From positions 82,501 to 146,500 of the forward strand of contig JACVCB010000002.1 of the NCBI GenBank assembly GCA_016742255.1: 64,000 nt of DNA. Reading direction: 5' to 3'. Positions 1 through 8,835 of the stretch are shown in pieces. The first letter of the stretch is position 1; every line of letters starts with the position of its first letter. The stretch comes from Leptospira sp. Lineage in GTDB: Bacteria; Spirochaetota; Leptospiria; Leptospirales; Leptospiraceae. Made by a program: the position numbers and the translations under genes. The notes beneath the pieces are model-generated. The model was not told the DNA's origin and searched no databases. It saw only the letters and a program-made list of their open reading frames with translations.

Positions 1-328
1 GGTAAACTCCCGTTAGTCCAATGGAAAGGTATTTGAAAAAAGCATATTGGACTCCAACTTCTCCCAAATTACTATTCAAACGGACCTGGTCAGCATTGAA
101 GTCATAGAGAATATAGTAGGAAACTGTCTTAGCTTCTGCACTCACGCCATCTCGAAAATAAAGATATGATGGGAAATTATATGTTTCTGCAAAACGTTCT
201 AAACTTCCGGAAGACATTCCCAGACCGTAAGATCCAGAACCAAATAACATGAGATTGCCTTTTTGAAACCCTTCTGCAAATAAAAATTGGGGGATCAAAC
301 ATAATAAAAGCCACTTACATTTCCACAT
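1..328 (-). CDS. Partial secreted protein, probably outer-membrane barrel-like (3' part outside window)
   Basis: The minus strand is open from an ATG at 328 to the window edge, about 109 codons. The N-terminus is Met-Trp-Lys-Cys-Lys followed by a hydrophobic stretch ending FLFAEG, a plausible signal peptide cleaved near residue 17. The mature part is rich in Gly, Ser and aromatic residues in alternating patterns (GSGSYGLGMSSGS, VSYYILYDF, VGVQYAFFKYLSIGLTGVY), as in beta-strands of outer-membrane barrels. It is divergent from the gene starting at 613. The family cannot be named because most of the protein is missing; the barrel idea is inference from composition. Confidence 0.6.
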   Translation of the reverse strand, partial: MWKCKWLLLCLIPQFLFAEGFQKGNLMLFGSGSYGLGMSSGSLERFAETYNFPSYLYFRDGVSAEAKTVSYYILYDFNADQVRLNSNLGEVGVQYAFFKYLSIGLTGVY

Positions 329-612
329 GCGGTTATCCTTCGGAAATCCATAACTTTCCACAACTTATTTTTTTAATGATGAGAAAAATAGAACATAACA
401 GCAGATACGTCATGTAAACGTATGGTAAGGTAGTAAACAGTCACCACGAATGTCTTCTGAAACCCTAAAGTCCTCGATTCAAAATATTTGTGAAATGAAT
501 GTCTGAGTTTGTATTACTTGCAAGGTTTGGAAAAAAATACTTTTGTAATGAATAATACTTTTCAATCCATTCTTTCGAAACTAAATTCGTTTTGAAATCA
601 AAGGGGGAGAGA

Positions 613-1230
613 ATGGATCAACATACATCGGACCACATATCGTATCTCAATATTCGAATTACAAAATTGAAAGAGAACCCTCGGCTCAACCAAGAGCAAG
701 TCAAAGCGTATGAAAGAGTGTTGAAAATCGCAATTGGTTCTTCCAGTTATGAAGACTATACCAAACAATTGGGTACTGACTCAGACCTTTTTTCCATTGC
801 CAAAAGTGAGCAGATTGATCGTTACCGATCGATGAAACAATTATATGAAAAATTTGGATTGGAAGAGAATGCAAATGTCTATTCAAAACGGGAAGAAGTA
901 GCACTTGCTTGTCAAAATTATGCAGAACTCGCAACCAAACTTCCCCAAACCTTATCACCTGTCACTGAAAGTGAAGCAAATGAGAAAATCAATCAATCAG
1001 CAGTTGTATTACAATTACTCTTTCAGATCAATACACTTGCGAATGTTTCCCATCAAAAAGAAAAAGCAAAACAAACAAAACAAGAATACTTAAGACTACA
1101 AGAGTTAGATCCAAAATTTAAAATTGATTCTTATTTCCAGAATCCTTATCGACTACTAAATCCATTTACAAAATCACAATTGAATCGATTGGTTCAAAGA
1201 ATAGAATTCATATTAGGTGAGAAATTATAA
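613..1230 (+). CDS. Hypothetical protein, 205 aa
   Basis: I do not recognise this family. The start was set at the ATG at 613, which follows a strong AGGGGGAG Shine-Dalgarno site; the longer frame would begin at a TTG at 592 without one. The protein is mostly charged and helical, with no signal peptide, membrane segment or clear motif, so it is probably cytoplasmic. Its stop codon overlaps the ATG of the next gene by one base (TAATG), so the two are translationally coupled and probably work together. Confidence 0.75.
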   Translation: MDQHTSDHISYLNIRITKLKENPRLNQEQVKAYERVLKIAIGSSSYEDYTKQLGTDSDLFSIAKSEQIDRYRSMKQLYEKFGLEENANVYSKREEVALACQNYAELATKLPQTLSPVTESEANEKINQSAVVLQLLFQINTLANVSHQKEKAKQTKQEYLRLQELDPKFKIDSYFQNPYRLLNPFTKSQLNRLVQRIEFILGEKL

Positions 1231-2279
1231 TGGAACCAGCACTAAAAGATTTACTTGATTCCTATCGAACTGGCCTCAAAACTTATTTTGATTCGTTACC
1301 TGAAGATAACAAAGAAGTTCTGAGTGCAAAAAAATTATTATCTGAAATGGAATCGCTCGCTGAATCTAGTGCAGATTATTCTGCATTCATGGCCGAGGCG
1401 CAAAATAGAAACTATTTCACAGAAATCATCGGATACTACTCAAAATTAGGAAATGAAGTTTACCAATCAAAACCTAAATCGAATCGTATCCCTTCTCCAC
1501 AAGAGATTGCAAAAGGATATCACTTATCATTTGAGTCATTCGGAGAGGCAAAAAAAGATCCAAATGTTGCTAAGATTTACAATCGAGTATTCCAGTTAGA
1601 GAATGAATCCACTTCCGGACCAAATTTCATTTTCAGAATGGAGGAAGAAGATCTTTTTTTGGGAATGTCTAAGCATCATATGGTATATATTATGCGAGAT
1701 GGACTCGAAAAACTTCTTAATTCTGGAAATCCTGAAATTGCAACTGCAGAAAAATTTCTAGGAATTGTTTCGAGTCCTCAAATGGAACATTATTTCGAAT
1801 CGATGCAAATCAAAATGAATGAGGCTAAAACAATTATTGAGATGGAAGTTTTGGCTTGTGAGGCAGCTGAAAATTCACGATTTTCGAATCTATGGGATTC
1901 CGGTTTTCTCTTTGCGGTATTTCAGTCGTTTTTATCTCCATTGATATCATTTCGTATGACAGGCTCTAAAGAACACAAAGAGGATACAAAACAAGCATAT
2001 GAATTTGTATGTGATTTTTATGGAACGAATTGGAACGAGATCTTTGAAAATCCTCGAATCTGGGATTACTTTGAGAGAACCATTTTTGGAGGTGGGAAGG
2101 AAATTTTTAAAGAACAAGGTATCACATCAGCGAAAGAATTAAAGAACCATCTGAGAGGGTATTTGGAACAATGTGTACAAGATATTGATCTAGCTACTGA
2201 TCCATCGAAGCAAATTGTTTGGTTTCGTGATTCTGAAATTGAACTGTCACAGGTCTATGAATCATTGAAGAAAGCTTAG
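1230..2279 (+). CDS. Hypothetical protein, 349 aa
   Basis: Unrecognised soluble protein, acidic and predicted mainly helical, without signal peptide or transmembrane segment. The ATG shares one base with the upstream stop and has AGGTGAGA just before it. No catalytic motif could be picked out by eye. The tight coupling to the 205-aa gene upstream suggests a two-protein unit. Both begin with long helical, Leu/Lys/Glu-rich stretches, but I see no clear sequence identity between them. Confidence 0.75.
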   Translation: MEPALKDLLDSYRTGLKTYFDSLPEDNKEVLSAKKLLSEMESLAESSADYSAFMAEAQNRNYFTEIIGYYSKLGNEVYQSKPKSNRIPSPQEIAKGYHLSFESFGEAKKDPNVAKIYNRVFQLENESTSGPNFIFRMEEEDLFLGMSKHHMVYIMRDGLEKLLNSGNPEIATAEKFLGIVSSPQMEHYFESMQIKMNEAKTIIEMEVLACEAAENSRFSNLWDSGFLFAVFQSFLSPLISFRMTGSKEHKEDTKQAYEFVCDFYGTNWNEIFENPRIWDYFERTIFGGGKEIFKEQGITSAKELKNHLRGYLEQCVQDIDLATDPSKQIVWFRDSEIELSQVYESLKKA

Positions 2280-2329
2280 AATTGTAAATATTCTTCTTGA
2301 TTTAATCTCTAGCGAAATTAAAGTTTTCG

Positions 2330-2971
2330 ATGCTTATGAAAACCAGGAAACCTTATCTAATTCTAATTTTCTTATCTTTATCTGTAGTGTTTGCAGATAC
2401 GATTCCAGATCCAGTCCCAACGGAACAAGCAGAACGAGATTTAAGATCGACTTGGTCAAAAAAATACCCGAGCGAAACAATCATATCTGTCACTTCAGCT
2501 GGAGACCCAGGAACACTAGAGAAAGTGGATAAAAAAGGAAAACTCTTAGAACGAAAACTTAAAGTTCCGTTTCAAGTTGTAGCAGAGAAGGCAGGAACAC
2601 AGAGAGAATTTGAAGCAGGTGCAAACTATATCCAAAAGGGAAACCAATGGAAATTTTCAGAAATTGGAATTGGTGATGTGAAGGCGATTGCTTCTGAAAA
2701 TGAGAAGGCACCTAAAAAACCTGAGGTGAAGGAACTCGTTGTAAAAGCTTTTTCTGAAAAATACCCAGACTACACTTGGTCGAAGGTTCTCATTGATGAT
2801 GGGACGTTTAACAAAGGTTCGAATGGTGGATTTTACCGCTATGAAGGGGATATCAATCGGACTGATTCGGAAGGTCAAACGATTCAATGTAAGGATATTG
2901 ATTTTATGTTAGCAAAAGACAGTTCCGGAGCTTGGGCTGTGGACATTACTTCTCAAGGGAAGTGTTATTAA
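2330..2971 (+). CDS. Secreted hypothetical protein, 213 aa
   Basis: The N-terminus (Lys-Thr-Arg-Lys, then a hydrophobic core ending SVVFADT) is a standard signal peptide with probable cleavage after Ala, so the protein is exported. The mature part contains two similar modules: each has a 'K(Y)P(S/D)' segment near its start (KKYPSETIISV and EKYPDYTWSKV) followed by strands, which hints at an internal duplication. No cysteine lies at a lipobox. Either of two ATGs, 2330 or 2336, may be the start. The family is unknown to me. Confidence 0.7.
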   Translation: MLMKTRKPYLILIFLSLSVVFADTIPDPVPTEQAERDLRSTWSKKYPSETIISVTSAGDPGTLEKVDKKGKLLERKLKVPFQVVAEKAGTQREFEAGANYIQKGNQWKFSEIGIGDVKAIASENEKAPKKPEVKELVVKAFSEKYPDYTWSKVLIDDGTFNKGSNGGFYRYEGDINRTDSEGQTIQCKDIDFMLAKDSSGAWAVDITSQGKCY

Positions 2972-2993
2972 ATCAGATCAGATCTAACATTTA

Positions 2994-3041
2994 GAGTGAA
3001 AGGAAAGTTTTTGATTGGAATCATAAAACTTCTTTTCACTC
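2994..3041. terminator. Hairpin between convergent genes, candidate bidirectional terminator
   Basis: The arm at 2994-3011 (starting GAGTGAAA) pairs with 3025-3041 (ending TTTCACTC), giving about 17 paired positions with one G-U and one bulged A around a 13-nt loop. It lies between the stop of the secreted protein gene at 2971 and the end of the cyclase gene at 3040, overlapping the cyclase stop codon. T-rich stretches are within the arms rather than a clean tail, so termination is likely but not certain. Confidence 0.45.
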
Positions 3042-4278
3042 AATCGGTGAAACAAACAACTTCATACACGGAAATTGGTTTTGATTTGCCTTTCACAATG
3101 ACTTTATCAATTTCTCTGATGACAAAACCATCCGATCCACTATACTTCCCTTCAATTTGTTGGTATGTTACTTCTGAAATCAGAATTGAGCACTGGTAAT
3201 GTTTGGTTAATCCCTCAATCCTGGAGGCTAAGTTTACATTGTCACCAATAACAGTATAATCTAACCGACGATCGGAACCAATATTTCCAACAATAACTTC
3301 TCCAGTGTGGATACCGATTCCCACCTGAATTTGTTCATCTGGCAAATTCTTTTTTTGATTGAATCGATGTATTTCTTTTATCATTTCGACAGCAGATTTG
3401 ACTGCCCGGAGTGCATCATCATCTCGCTTAAAAGGAGCACCAAAGATTGTCATGATGGCATCACCAATAAACTTATCGATGGTTCCATTGAATCTAAATA
3501 TAATGTCTGTCATACGAGATAGATAGTCATTTAAAAATAGAACTACTTCTTCGGCTGACCTTTGTTCAGAATATTTTGTAAAGGATCGTATATCAGAAAA
3601 AAGGATTGTTACCTCTTTCATTTCCCCGCCTGGTTCTAATTGAGCATTATTTTTATAAAACTCACTAACTAATTGTGTGGGAAGGTATCGTTCCATCATT
3701 TGTTTAGCATTTGCTTCTTTTACCATTTCAATGTTGGAAACGGTTGTTACATATCCAATTGCAAGTATCATCCCTAATCCAAATAACATTGGGATTAAAT
3801 CGATAGGGTATCCTCCACCCAATCCGATAGAAATTACAAACAAGAAAACAAATGATAAAAAAGCTCCATAGATTGTCCCTATTTTGGAATGCCTAAGTAA
3901 GTTAAATTGATAGATGAAAATGGCCCCAATCATCGCGATAAAATAAATAACACCATCACCTCTTTGTACCGTAGGATCAAAAAAAATCATTAATCCAACA
4001 ATGGTATAATCCAAAGTGATGGTAAAAAATTTAAGATAAGGTTGAAACGAAAAATGAGTTACAAAAAAAAGTACAAAACCTGCAAAGACTAAGAATGTTG
4101 TGTCTAACAAAAGTGTGATGATTGTGGGAGGAACAATTGTATAATTAATCACATGGAAGTAGGACAAATAATCCATGAGTGATGCGAAGGAAAATATGGC
4201 AAACCGAACAACAGCGACTGTTTTCTCATTTTTGATCTCTCTTGAGATTAAAATTTCATCGACTATCGTTTTTTTCAT
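3040..4278 (-). CDS. Membrane-anchored class IIIb adenylate cyclase
   Basis: Predicted to make cAMP from ATP at the inner membrane. Residues from about 20 to 195 form roughly six hydrophobic segments. The cyclase catalytic domain starts near residue 225 with ILFSDIRSF, whose Asp is the first metal ligand; the second is in DKFIGDAIM. The Lys four residues before that Asp is at the adenine-selecting position. YTVIGDNVNLASR follows; Thr where class IIIa enzymes carry Asp marks class IIIb, some members of which respond to bicarbonate. Length (412 aa) fits a membrane plus catalytic domain. No HAMP is evident. A second, similar cyclase lies at 61725. The C-terminal stop lies in a shared hairpin. 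Confidence 0.88.
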   Translation of the reverse strand: MKKTIVDEILISREIKNEKTVAVVRFAIFSFASLMDYLSYFHVINYTIVPPTIITLLLDTTFLVFAGFVLFFVTHFSFQPYLKFFTITLDYTIVGLMIFFDPTVQRGDGVIYFIAMIGAIFIYQFNLLRHSKIGTIYGAFLSFVFLFVISIGLGGGYPIDLIPMLFGLGMILAIGYVTTVSNIEMVKEANAKQMMERYLPTQLVSEFYKNNAQLEPGGEMKEVTILFSDIRSFTKYSEQRSAEEVVLFLNDYLSRMTDIIFRFNGTIDKFIGDAIMTIFGAPFKRDDDALRAVKSAVEMIKEIHRFNQKKNLPDEQIQVGIGIHTGEVIVGNIGSDRRLDYTVIGDNVNLASRIEGLTKHYQCSILISEVTYQQIEGKYSGSDGFVIREIDKVIVKGKSKPISVYEVVCFTD

Positions 4279-4387
4279 TCCACCACTCCCACTCGAACCA
4301 TGATTTGGTTTTCTTTTTTTGTGATCAACGAGGAATCAATGGATTGTTTAACTTACGTAGGTAAGGTTTGGGATTTATTAGATCCTT

Positions 4388-5629
4388 TTATGGAACAAGT
4401 GGAATTGATATTCGGCAAATTACTTTTGTCTTTGGTTGGGATTTAGCATATAGATGATCGATAATATTTTTAATTTCAATTTTGCCATCAAATCTTTTGA
4501 TGATTGCTTCCACCTTTGTCAATCCTAGACCGAAATCTAGAGTTTTGTAGTCATCGAAAACAAATTTAGTGAGTCGAAAAAATGGTTCAAAGATAATATT
4601 TTCGAATTCCAGCGGAATTCCTTCTGTCCTATCCGAATTCATGACGGGTGAGTTATAAATCGATATGACAAGTGATTTTGCTTCAATGTACATAACGATA
4701 TGAATACTACTTTCTGGGATCGAAAATTTACATGCATTCGTTAACATTTCTTTCAATGCTATTATGAAATAATTTATGTGAATATTAATTTTGTTTTGAT
4801 CAAATGATGATTTTTTCTCACTCAAGTATAAATGATTCTTTTGAATGTCTAATAGGTTACTCATTTCAATTGTGACATTCTTTATTTCATTATATAAATA
4901 ACTTAAAGAGATTGTCTCCAATTCAATTTTCCCGTTTAAGATTTCATCTATTTCGGAAAAAGTATATAAAGCTTTTTCAGCCATCTCTGCATTTGTTTTG
5001 ATGAGACTCATAATCTCTCTATCAATCTTGTAAAAATCTCCTTCAATTTCTGCGGAATCCGAAACGATTTTTAGTAAGGATACGAGTGCTCCAAATCCCG
5101 TTCCTTGGTTAAAACTAGTTTTTAAACTCTCAAATAAATTTTTGTTCAAATTTTTGGATTTACCGGATCCTCCCATTTTTTCTTTCCATTTGATCCAATC
5201 CAAATGACTTTCGAGGCGCATTTCACGTTCTCGCTTAGCCACCTTTTCTAGTTTTTTTATATTGTGAATTTCAAATGCATGCTGAAGTTTTAGGGAGAGT
5301 TCTTCTGCTTCAATGGGTTTTACGATATAATCGTAGATTCCTCTTCTCATGATATCAATGATGATGGAAGTTTCGGAATGGTTTGTTAAGACTATAATGA
5401 TTGGCTCAACCTCTTCTTCTTTTAGAAAATCAATGAGTTCTATTCCATTTACATCAGGCATATCATAGTCTGTTATGACAATGGGGAATTGGTTTTCTAA
5501 GAATAGCTCTTTAGCTTTTCGTCCATCTTCAGCGAGTGTTACCTGATATCCGAGTGAGGCTAAAGACTCTTGGAGTACAGTAGCAGATATTAAATCATCT
5601 TCAGCGAGGAGTATTCGTTTTTCATTCAT
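4388..5629 (-). CDS. Response regulator receiver-histidine kinase-like ATPase hybrid
   Basis: Residues 1-120 are a receiver domain: acidic pair D11/D12, phospho-acceptor D54 in TDYDMPD, Thr in VLTN and Lys in YIVKP. The C-terminal part is a HATPase_c domain with an N-box (EMLTNACKFS) and a G-box (FGLGLTKVEAI). The middle region around 150-230 is helical but has no recognisable H-box, so self-phosphorylation on His is uncertain. It begins 11 bases downstream of the sensor kinase gene ending at 5641, so the two form an operon. The kinase upstream probably phosphorylates D54, which could then control the ATPase domain; that is inference. Confidence 0.82.
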   Translation of the reverse strand: MNEKRILLAEDDLISATVLQESLASLGYQVTLAEDGRKAKELFLENQFPIVITDYDMPDVNGIELIDFLKEEEVEPIIIVLTNHSETSIIIDIMRRGIYDYIVKPIEAEELSLKLQHAFEIHNIKKLEKVAKREREMRLESHLDWIKWKEKMGGSGKSKNLNKNLFESLKTSFNQGTGFGALVSLLKIVSDSAEIEGDFYKIDREIMSLIKTNAEMAEKALYTFSEIDEILNGKIELETISLSYLYNEIKNVTIEMSNLLDIQKNHLYLSEKKSSFDQNKINIHINYFIIALKEMLTNACKFSIPESSIHIVMYIEAKSLVISIYNSPVMNSDRTEGIPLEFENIIFEPFFRLTKFVFDDYKTLDFGLGLTKVEAIIKRFDGKIEIKNIIDHLYAKSQPKTKVICRISIPLVP

Positions 5630-5640
5630 TGAATAAAATC

Positions 5641-7740
5641 CTAGATTTTGATCTCAATTTTATATTTAGTTCCATTAGAATTTTCTATATGAACAATTCC
5701 CTTTAATTGTTTCACTAGCATGTTAATTAGGTTTAAACCAAAACTATTTGTTGATTGGAGTAAAATCGTCGGGTCGATTGGAATTCCATCATCTTCATAA
5801 TCGATGATTAAAAATTGATTCTGAATTTTTGCGTGAAACGTAATTTTCCCTACTTGACCTTCACCGAAGGAATATTTCATTGAGTTGGTAACAAGCTCGT
5901 TAATGATGATTCCGATGGAGGATAAGATTTTTGTGCTAATCGCAACAGGTTCTACTTGTATATCAGTCGAAATGTTGTCTTGATTTGGAAATATATTTAA
6001 TATTTCAGAAATCAAAGTCGGAAAGTAATCTTTAATGGAAATGATATCTGTGTTTTCTGATCGGTATAATTTGTCATATAACAACATCATACTTCGAACT
6101 CGATTTGACGCATCGATCAAGATTGTTTTATGCAGAATATCTTTTTGTGAGTTTGCTTCCATTTTTAACAGACTATAAATCGTATTCATATTATTTTTGA
6201 TACGATGGTGCACTTCGATTAAGATCAGCGCTTTTTCATTTAGGAGTGATTTGATTTTTTCATCCGCTTCCTTGATTTCGGTTATATCTGTTCTGATGGA
6301 TAGATATTTTTCAATATCACCACGTGCATTTTTAATTGGCGCAATGGTTGTCGCAACCCAGTAAAAACTTCCATCTTTTGCTCTATTTTTGATTTCACCA
6401 TGCCAGGTATTTCCTGATTTAATTGTTTGGTATAATTTTTTAAAAAACTCAAGTGGATGGTGTCCAGAATTGATGATGCGATGGTTTTCGCCGATTAATT
6501 CATCCCTTGTATACTTACTTATTTCGCAAAACTTTTTATTAACGTAAATAATATCAGCATTTAGATTGGTGATTGCAACAATCGCATGTTGGTCGATTGC
6601 AAATTGTCTTTGCCCTAATTCAAAATATGTTTCTTCTAGTTTTAGATCCAAAGTACGTTTGAATGTGATGTCGTTTGCGGTACCTTGTGAACCTACAAAT
6701 TCTCCAAATTCGTTGAAAAGGGGAGTAGGATAAATATTTAAATATTTTATTTCTCCGAATTTAGACAAAAATACAGATTCGTAATTGTTTTTCGAAGATT
6801 CGAAACCTAACTTAAGTTTTTCGAAAACTTTTTGATCTCGAATGGATATATCAGGAGGTTGAAAATCGGAGAAAGGTCGATTTAACATTTCTTCCTTTGT
6901 ATATCCAAGTAATTTTTCCCAAGCTGGATTGAGGTAAGAAAAATGTCCGTTTGCATTTGTACTCCAGACTAAACTCGCTGTATTTTCGACCAAGTTTGAA
7001 TATTTTTTTTCACTCTCCTTTAAGTGTATTTCCAATTCCTTTTGTCTAGTGATGTCTTGGCAAGTTCCGATGGATATCTCTGGGTTTCCATTTGAATCAA
7101 ATATTGAATAACAGGTTTCCCTAACCCATTTGATACGACCATCTAACAGAATGAGTCGGTGTTCAATTTCATACTTTTGTTTATGGATAAGAGATTGAGA
7201 GTATGCATGGTTCACTTTTTCGCGATCTTCTGGATGGATGACGGATAAAAAAGTTTCGTAACTAGGTTTGAATTGGTTTGGATCCAATTCAAAGATTTCA
7301 TAGATTTTTTTTGACCACTCTAAGGACCCAGTGATTAAATTTAACTCCCATCGGCCAACGTGGGAAACATTGGAAATGTCTTCAAATTCCTTTTTAAAGG
7401 AAATTTCGATTTCGTTTTTTGCTTCTACTGCAACTAGCTGGATCCACTCACTGTCTATCGAGAGATTTCCAAAGAGTGAAACTTTTTTTGTTAAATTATT
7501 TTCTTTGGTGATTTCAACTAGGCAAGTATGTTTGTTTTTTTCTAAACAAATTGTGTTGATGAATGATTGGAAAATGTTTTTTGATTTCTCAGTTAAAACT
7601 GTACTAAATGAACTTTTGTAAAAATCAATTTGTGTAATGCCAAATAATTCCTGTGCTTCGAAATTGATAAAATTGATCATTCCTTGTTTTGAAATTTGAA
7701 AGATTGCAATAGGTAACGAATTGTAACATTCGTTTGCCAT
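5641..7740 (-). CDS. Multi-PAS sensor histidine kinase (HisKA_2 type)
   Basis: Cytoplasmic sensor of about 699 aa with no membrane segment. Four PAS-like modules run from residues 1 to about 490; the second is PAS_3-like (WELNLITGSLEWS, HPEDREKV) and the third and fourth end in the typical PAC 'DIT' motif. The kinase core has the HisKA_2 H-box EVHHRIKNNMN near residue 510, then HATPase_c with N-box (ELVTNSMKYS). I put the start at the ATG at 7740, which has AAGGA eight bases upstream. An in-frame ATG 39 bases earlier lacks a Shine-Dalgarno site. It is co-transcribed with the receiver-ATPase gene downstream. Confidence 0.85.
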   Translation of the reverse strand: MANECYNSLPIAIFQISKQGMINFINFEAQELFGITQIDFYKSSFSTVLTEKSKNIFQSFINTICLEKNKHTCLVEITKENNLTKKVSLFGNLSIDSEWIQLVAVEAKNEIEISFKKEFEDISNVSHVGRWELNLITGSLEWSKKIYEIFELDPNQFKPSYETFLSVIHPEDREKVNHAYSQSLIHKQKYEIEHRLILLDGRIKWVRETCYSIFDSNGNPEISIGTCQDITRQKELEIHLKESEKKYSNLVENTASLVWSTNANGHFSYLNPAWEKLLGYTKEEMLNRPFSDFQPPDISIRDQKVFEKLKLGFESSKNNYESVFLSKFGEIKYLNIYPTPLFNEFGEFVGSQGTANDITFKRTLDLKLEETYFELGQRQFAIDQHAIVAITNLNADIIYVNKKFCEISKYTRDELIGENHRIINSGHHPLEFFKKLYQTIKSGNTWHGEIKNRAKDGSFYWVATTIAPIKNARGDIEKYLSIRTDITEIKEADEKIKSLLNEKALILIEVHHRIKNNMNTIYSLLKMEANSQKDILHKTILIDASNRVRSMMLLYDKLYRSENTDIISIKDYFPTLISEILNIFPNQDNISTDIQVEPVAISTKILSSIGIIINELVTNSMKYSFGEGQVGKITFHAKIQNQFLIIDYEDDGIPIDPTILLQSTNSFGLNLINMLVKQLKGIVHIENSNGTKYKIEIKI

Positions 7741-8132
7741 TCCATCTTCCTTATTTTCTTGAAACATACTCGGATTCATACGAATGAAATTTTTTGTATA
7801 GAAGCGAATTGAAATTTGCTACCAATTGATATAGGTCATTGAAAAAAATGCCAGCATATTTTTATTTAGGTAACTCCGTACAATACAAAATGCAAAAAAA
7901 ATTTCCTGAAATGAGAGTGAAGTAAATTGAAACGTTATTTTATTTGATTATTAAGAAACGCGCAATTAGTTGTACCTACTAGCAGTTCGCTGTAAATACA
8001 TTTGGAAAACTTTCTATTGGGTAGTAGAATGATTCTTATTCTTAATTGATGAGGGGTATACGAGCCAACTTTTGTCGGTCGTACATTCTGTACTTATCTG
8101 ATTAGGTGGTTAGTTGTTAGAAAATTTGAATT
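7741..8132. other. Intergenic region, no gene recognised
   Basis: This AT-rich gap lies upstream of the multi-PAS kinase operon and downstream of the SnoaL-like gene. I found no convincing reading frame, RNA gene or terminator. One short perfect inverted repeat, GTACA-TTC-TGTAC at 8081-8093, is the only structured element seen. It presumably holds the promoter of the kinase operon. Confidence 0.4.
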
Positions 8133-8549
8133 TTATGATACAGACTTTAGTTCTGATAGCAAAGTCTGTAAAGTATTGATGCCCCAGTGTTCGATGTACT
8201 TGCCGTCTTGCAAGCGAACAATATCAATGACATCGATCCGAATTTGTTTTTGTGTTGGTACAATTCCCATAAGTGGGCCTAAATGTGTGCCAAGAATCGC
8301 CTTACGAGTGGTTACCTTATCACCTTCTGCAACTTGGTCATAAATCTCCACTTTCAAATCAGGAAATGCTGGTTTTAATATAGAATGGAAGGTATTCCAC
8401 ATTCCTTTCGCATCGTTTGTATGAGCCGGAGCTGTGCGATTGATAAAATCTTTATGCATAAGTTCCTCGAAGGTTTCCGCATTGCAGTTTTGGATTACTT
8501 CTAAATTGAACCTTCTTACAATTTCTTTGTTTTTTTCTAAATGAGTCAT
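8133..8549 (-). CDS. SnoaL-like (NTF2-fold) polyketide cyclase/ester cyclase family protein
   Basis: A 138-aa protein with the SnoaL-like pattern: an N-terminal helix (NKEIVRRFNLEVI), FEELMHKDFINRT, a central GMWNTFHSILKPAFPDLKVEI segment, VAEGDKVTTRKAILGTHLGPLMGI, and a C-terminal strand ending GKYIEHWGINT. The family folds as a small cone-shaped binding pocket, and members hydrolyse, cyclise or isomerise small molecules. The substrate cannot be read from sequence. It is divergent from the alpha/beta hydrolase operon. Confidence 0.8.
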   Translation of the reverse strand: MTHLEKNKEIVRRFNLEVIQNCNAETFEELMHKDFINRTAPAHTNDAKGMWNTFHSILKPAFPDLKVEIYDQVAEGDKVTTRKAILGTHLGPLMGIVPTQKQIRIDVIDIVRLQDGKYIEHWGINTLQTLLSELKSVS

Positions 8550-8785
8550 AGGTTCTTATACCATTTGGTAGGTTCGACCTTTTGCATATTCAATTTATGA
8601 AAATCTTTTTATCTCTTATTTTGAGGCAAATTGTCCACCCAATTCGGATTCAAACTCCCTTCAAAAATAATGATTTGGGAAGGAATTCCTTTGTTGTTTA
8701 ATCTCGTTTCCTTACAACACGGTCCCCGTGCATGTTGGAACTTGTTGTTCAGATCCTTCGTAATACTTCTTTTTTTCTTCGAAAT

Positions 8786-8808
8786 TGTCCAGATTGGGAA
8801 TCCTCGTT
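8786..8808 (+). promoter_or_regulatory. Possible ECF-type promoter of the hydrolase-YCII-sigma operon
   Basis: TGTC (8786-8789) and CGTT (8805-8808) are separated by 15 bases and sit about 30 bases before the start codon at 8836. Many ECF sigma factors recognise TGTC and CGTC-like elements at about this spacing, and the third gene of this operon encodes an ECF sigma factor. Autoregulation is a guess from this resemblance only. Confidence 0.22.
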
Positions 8809-8835
8809 TGCTATAGAGAGAGGAGGGCATTGAAA

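Noticed and set aside
8081..8093. Short palindrome GTACA-TTC-TGTAC as an operator
   Set aside because: Five-base arms in AT-rich sequence occur by chance and there is no second copy seen nearby.
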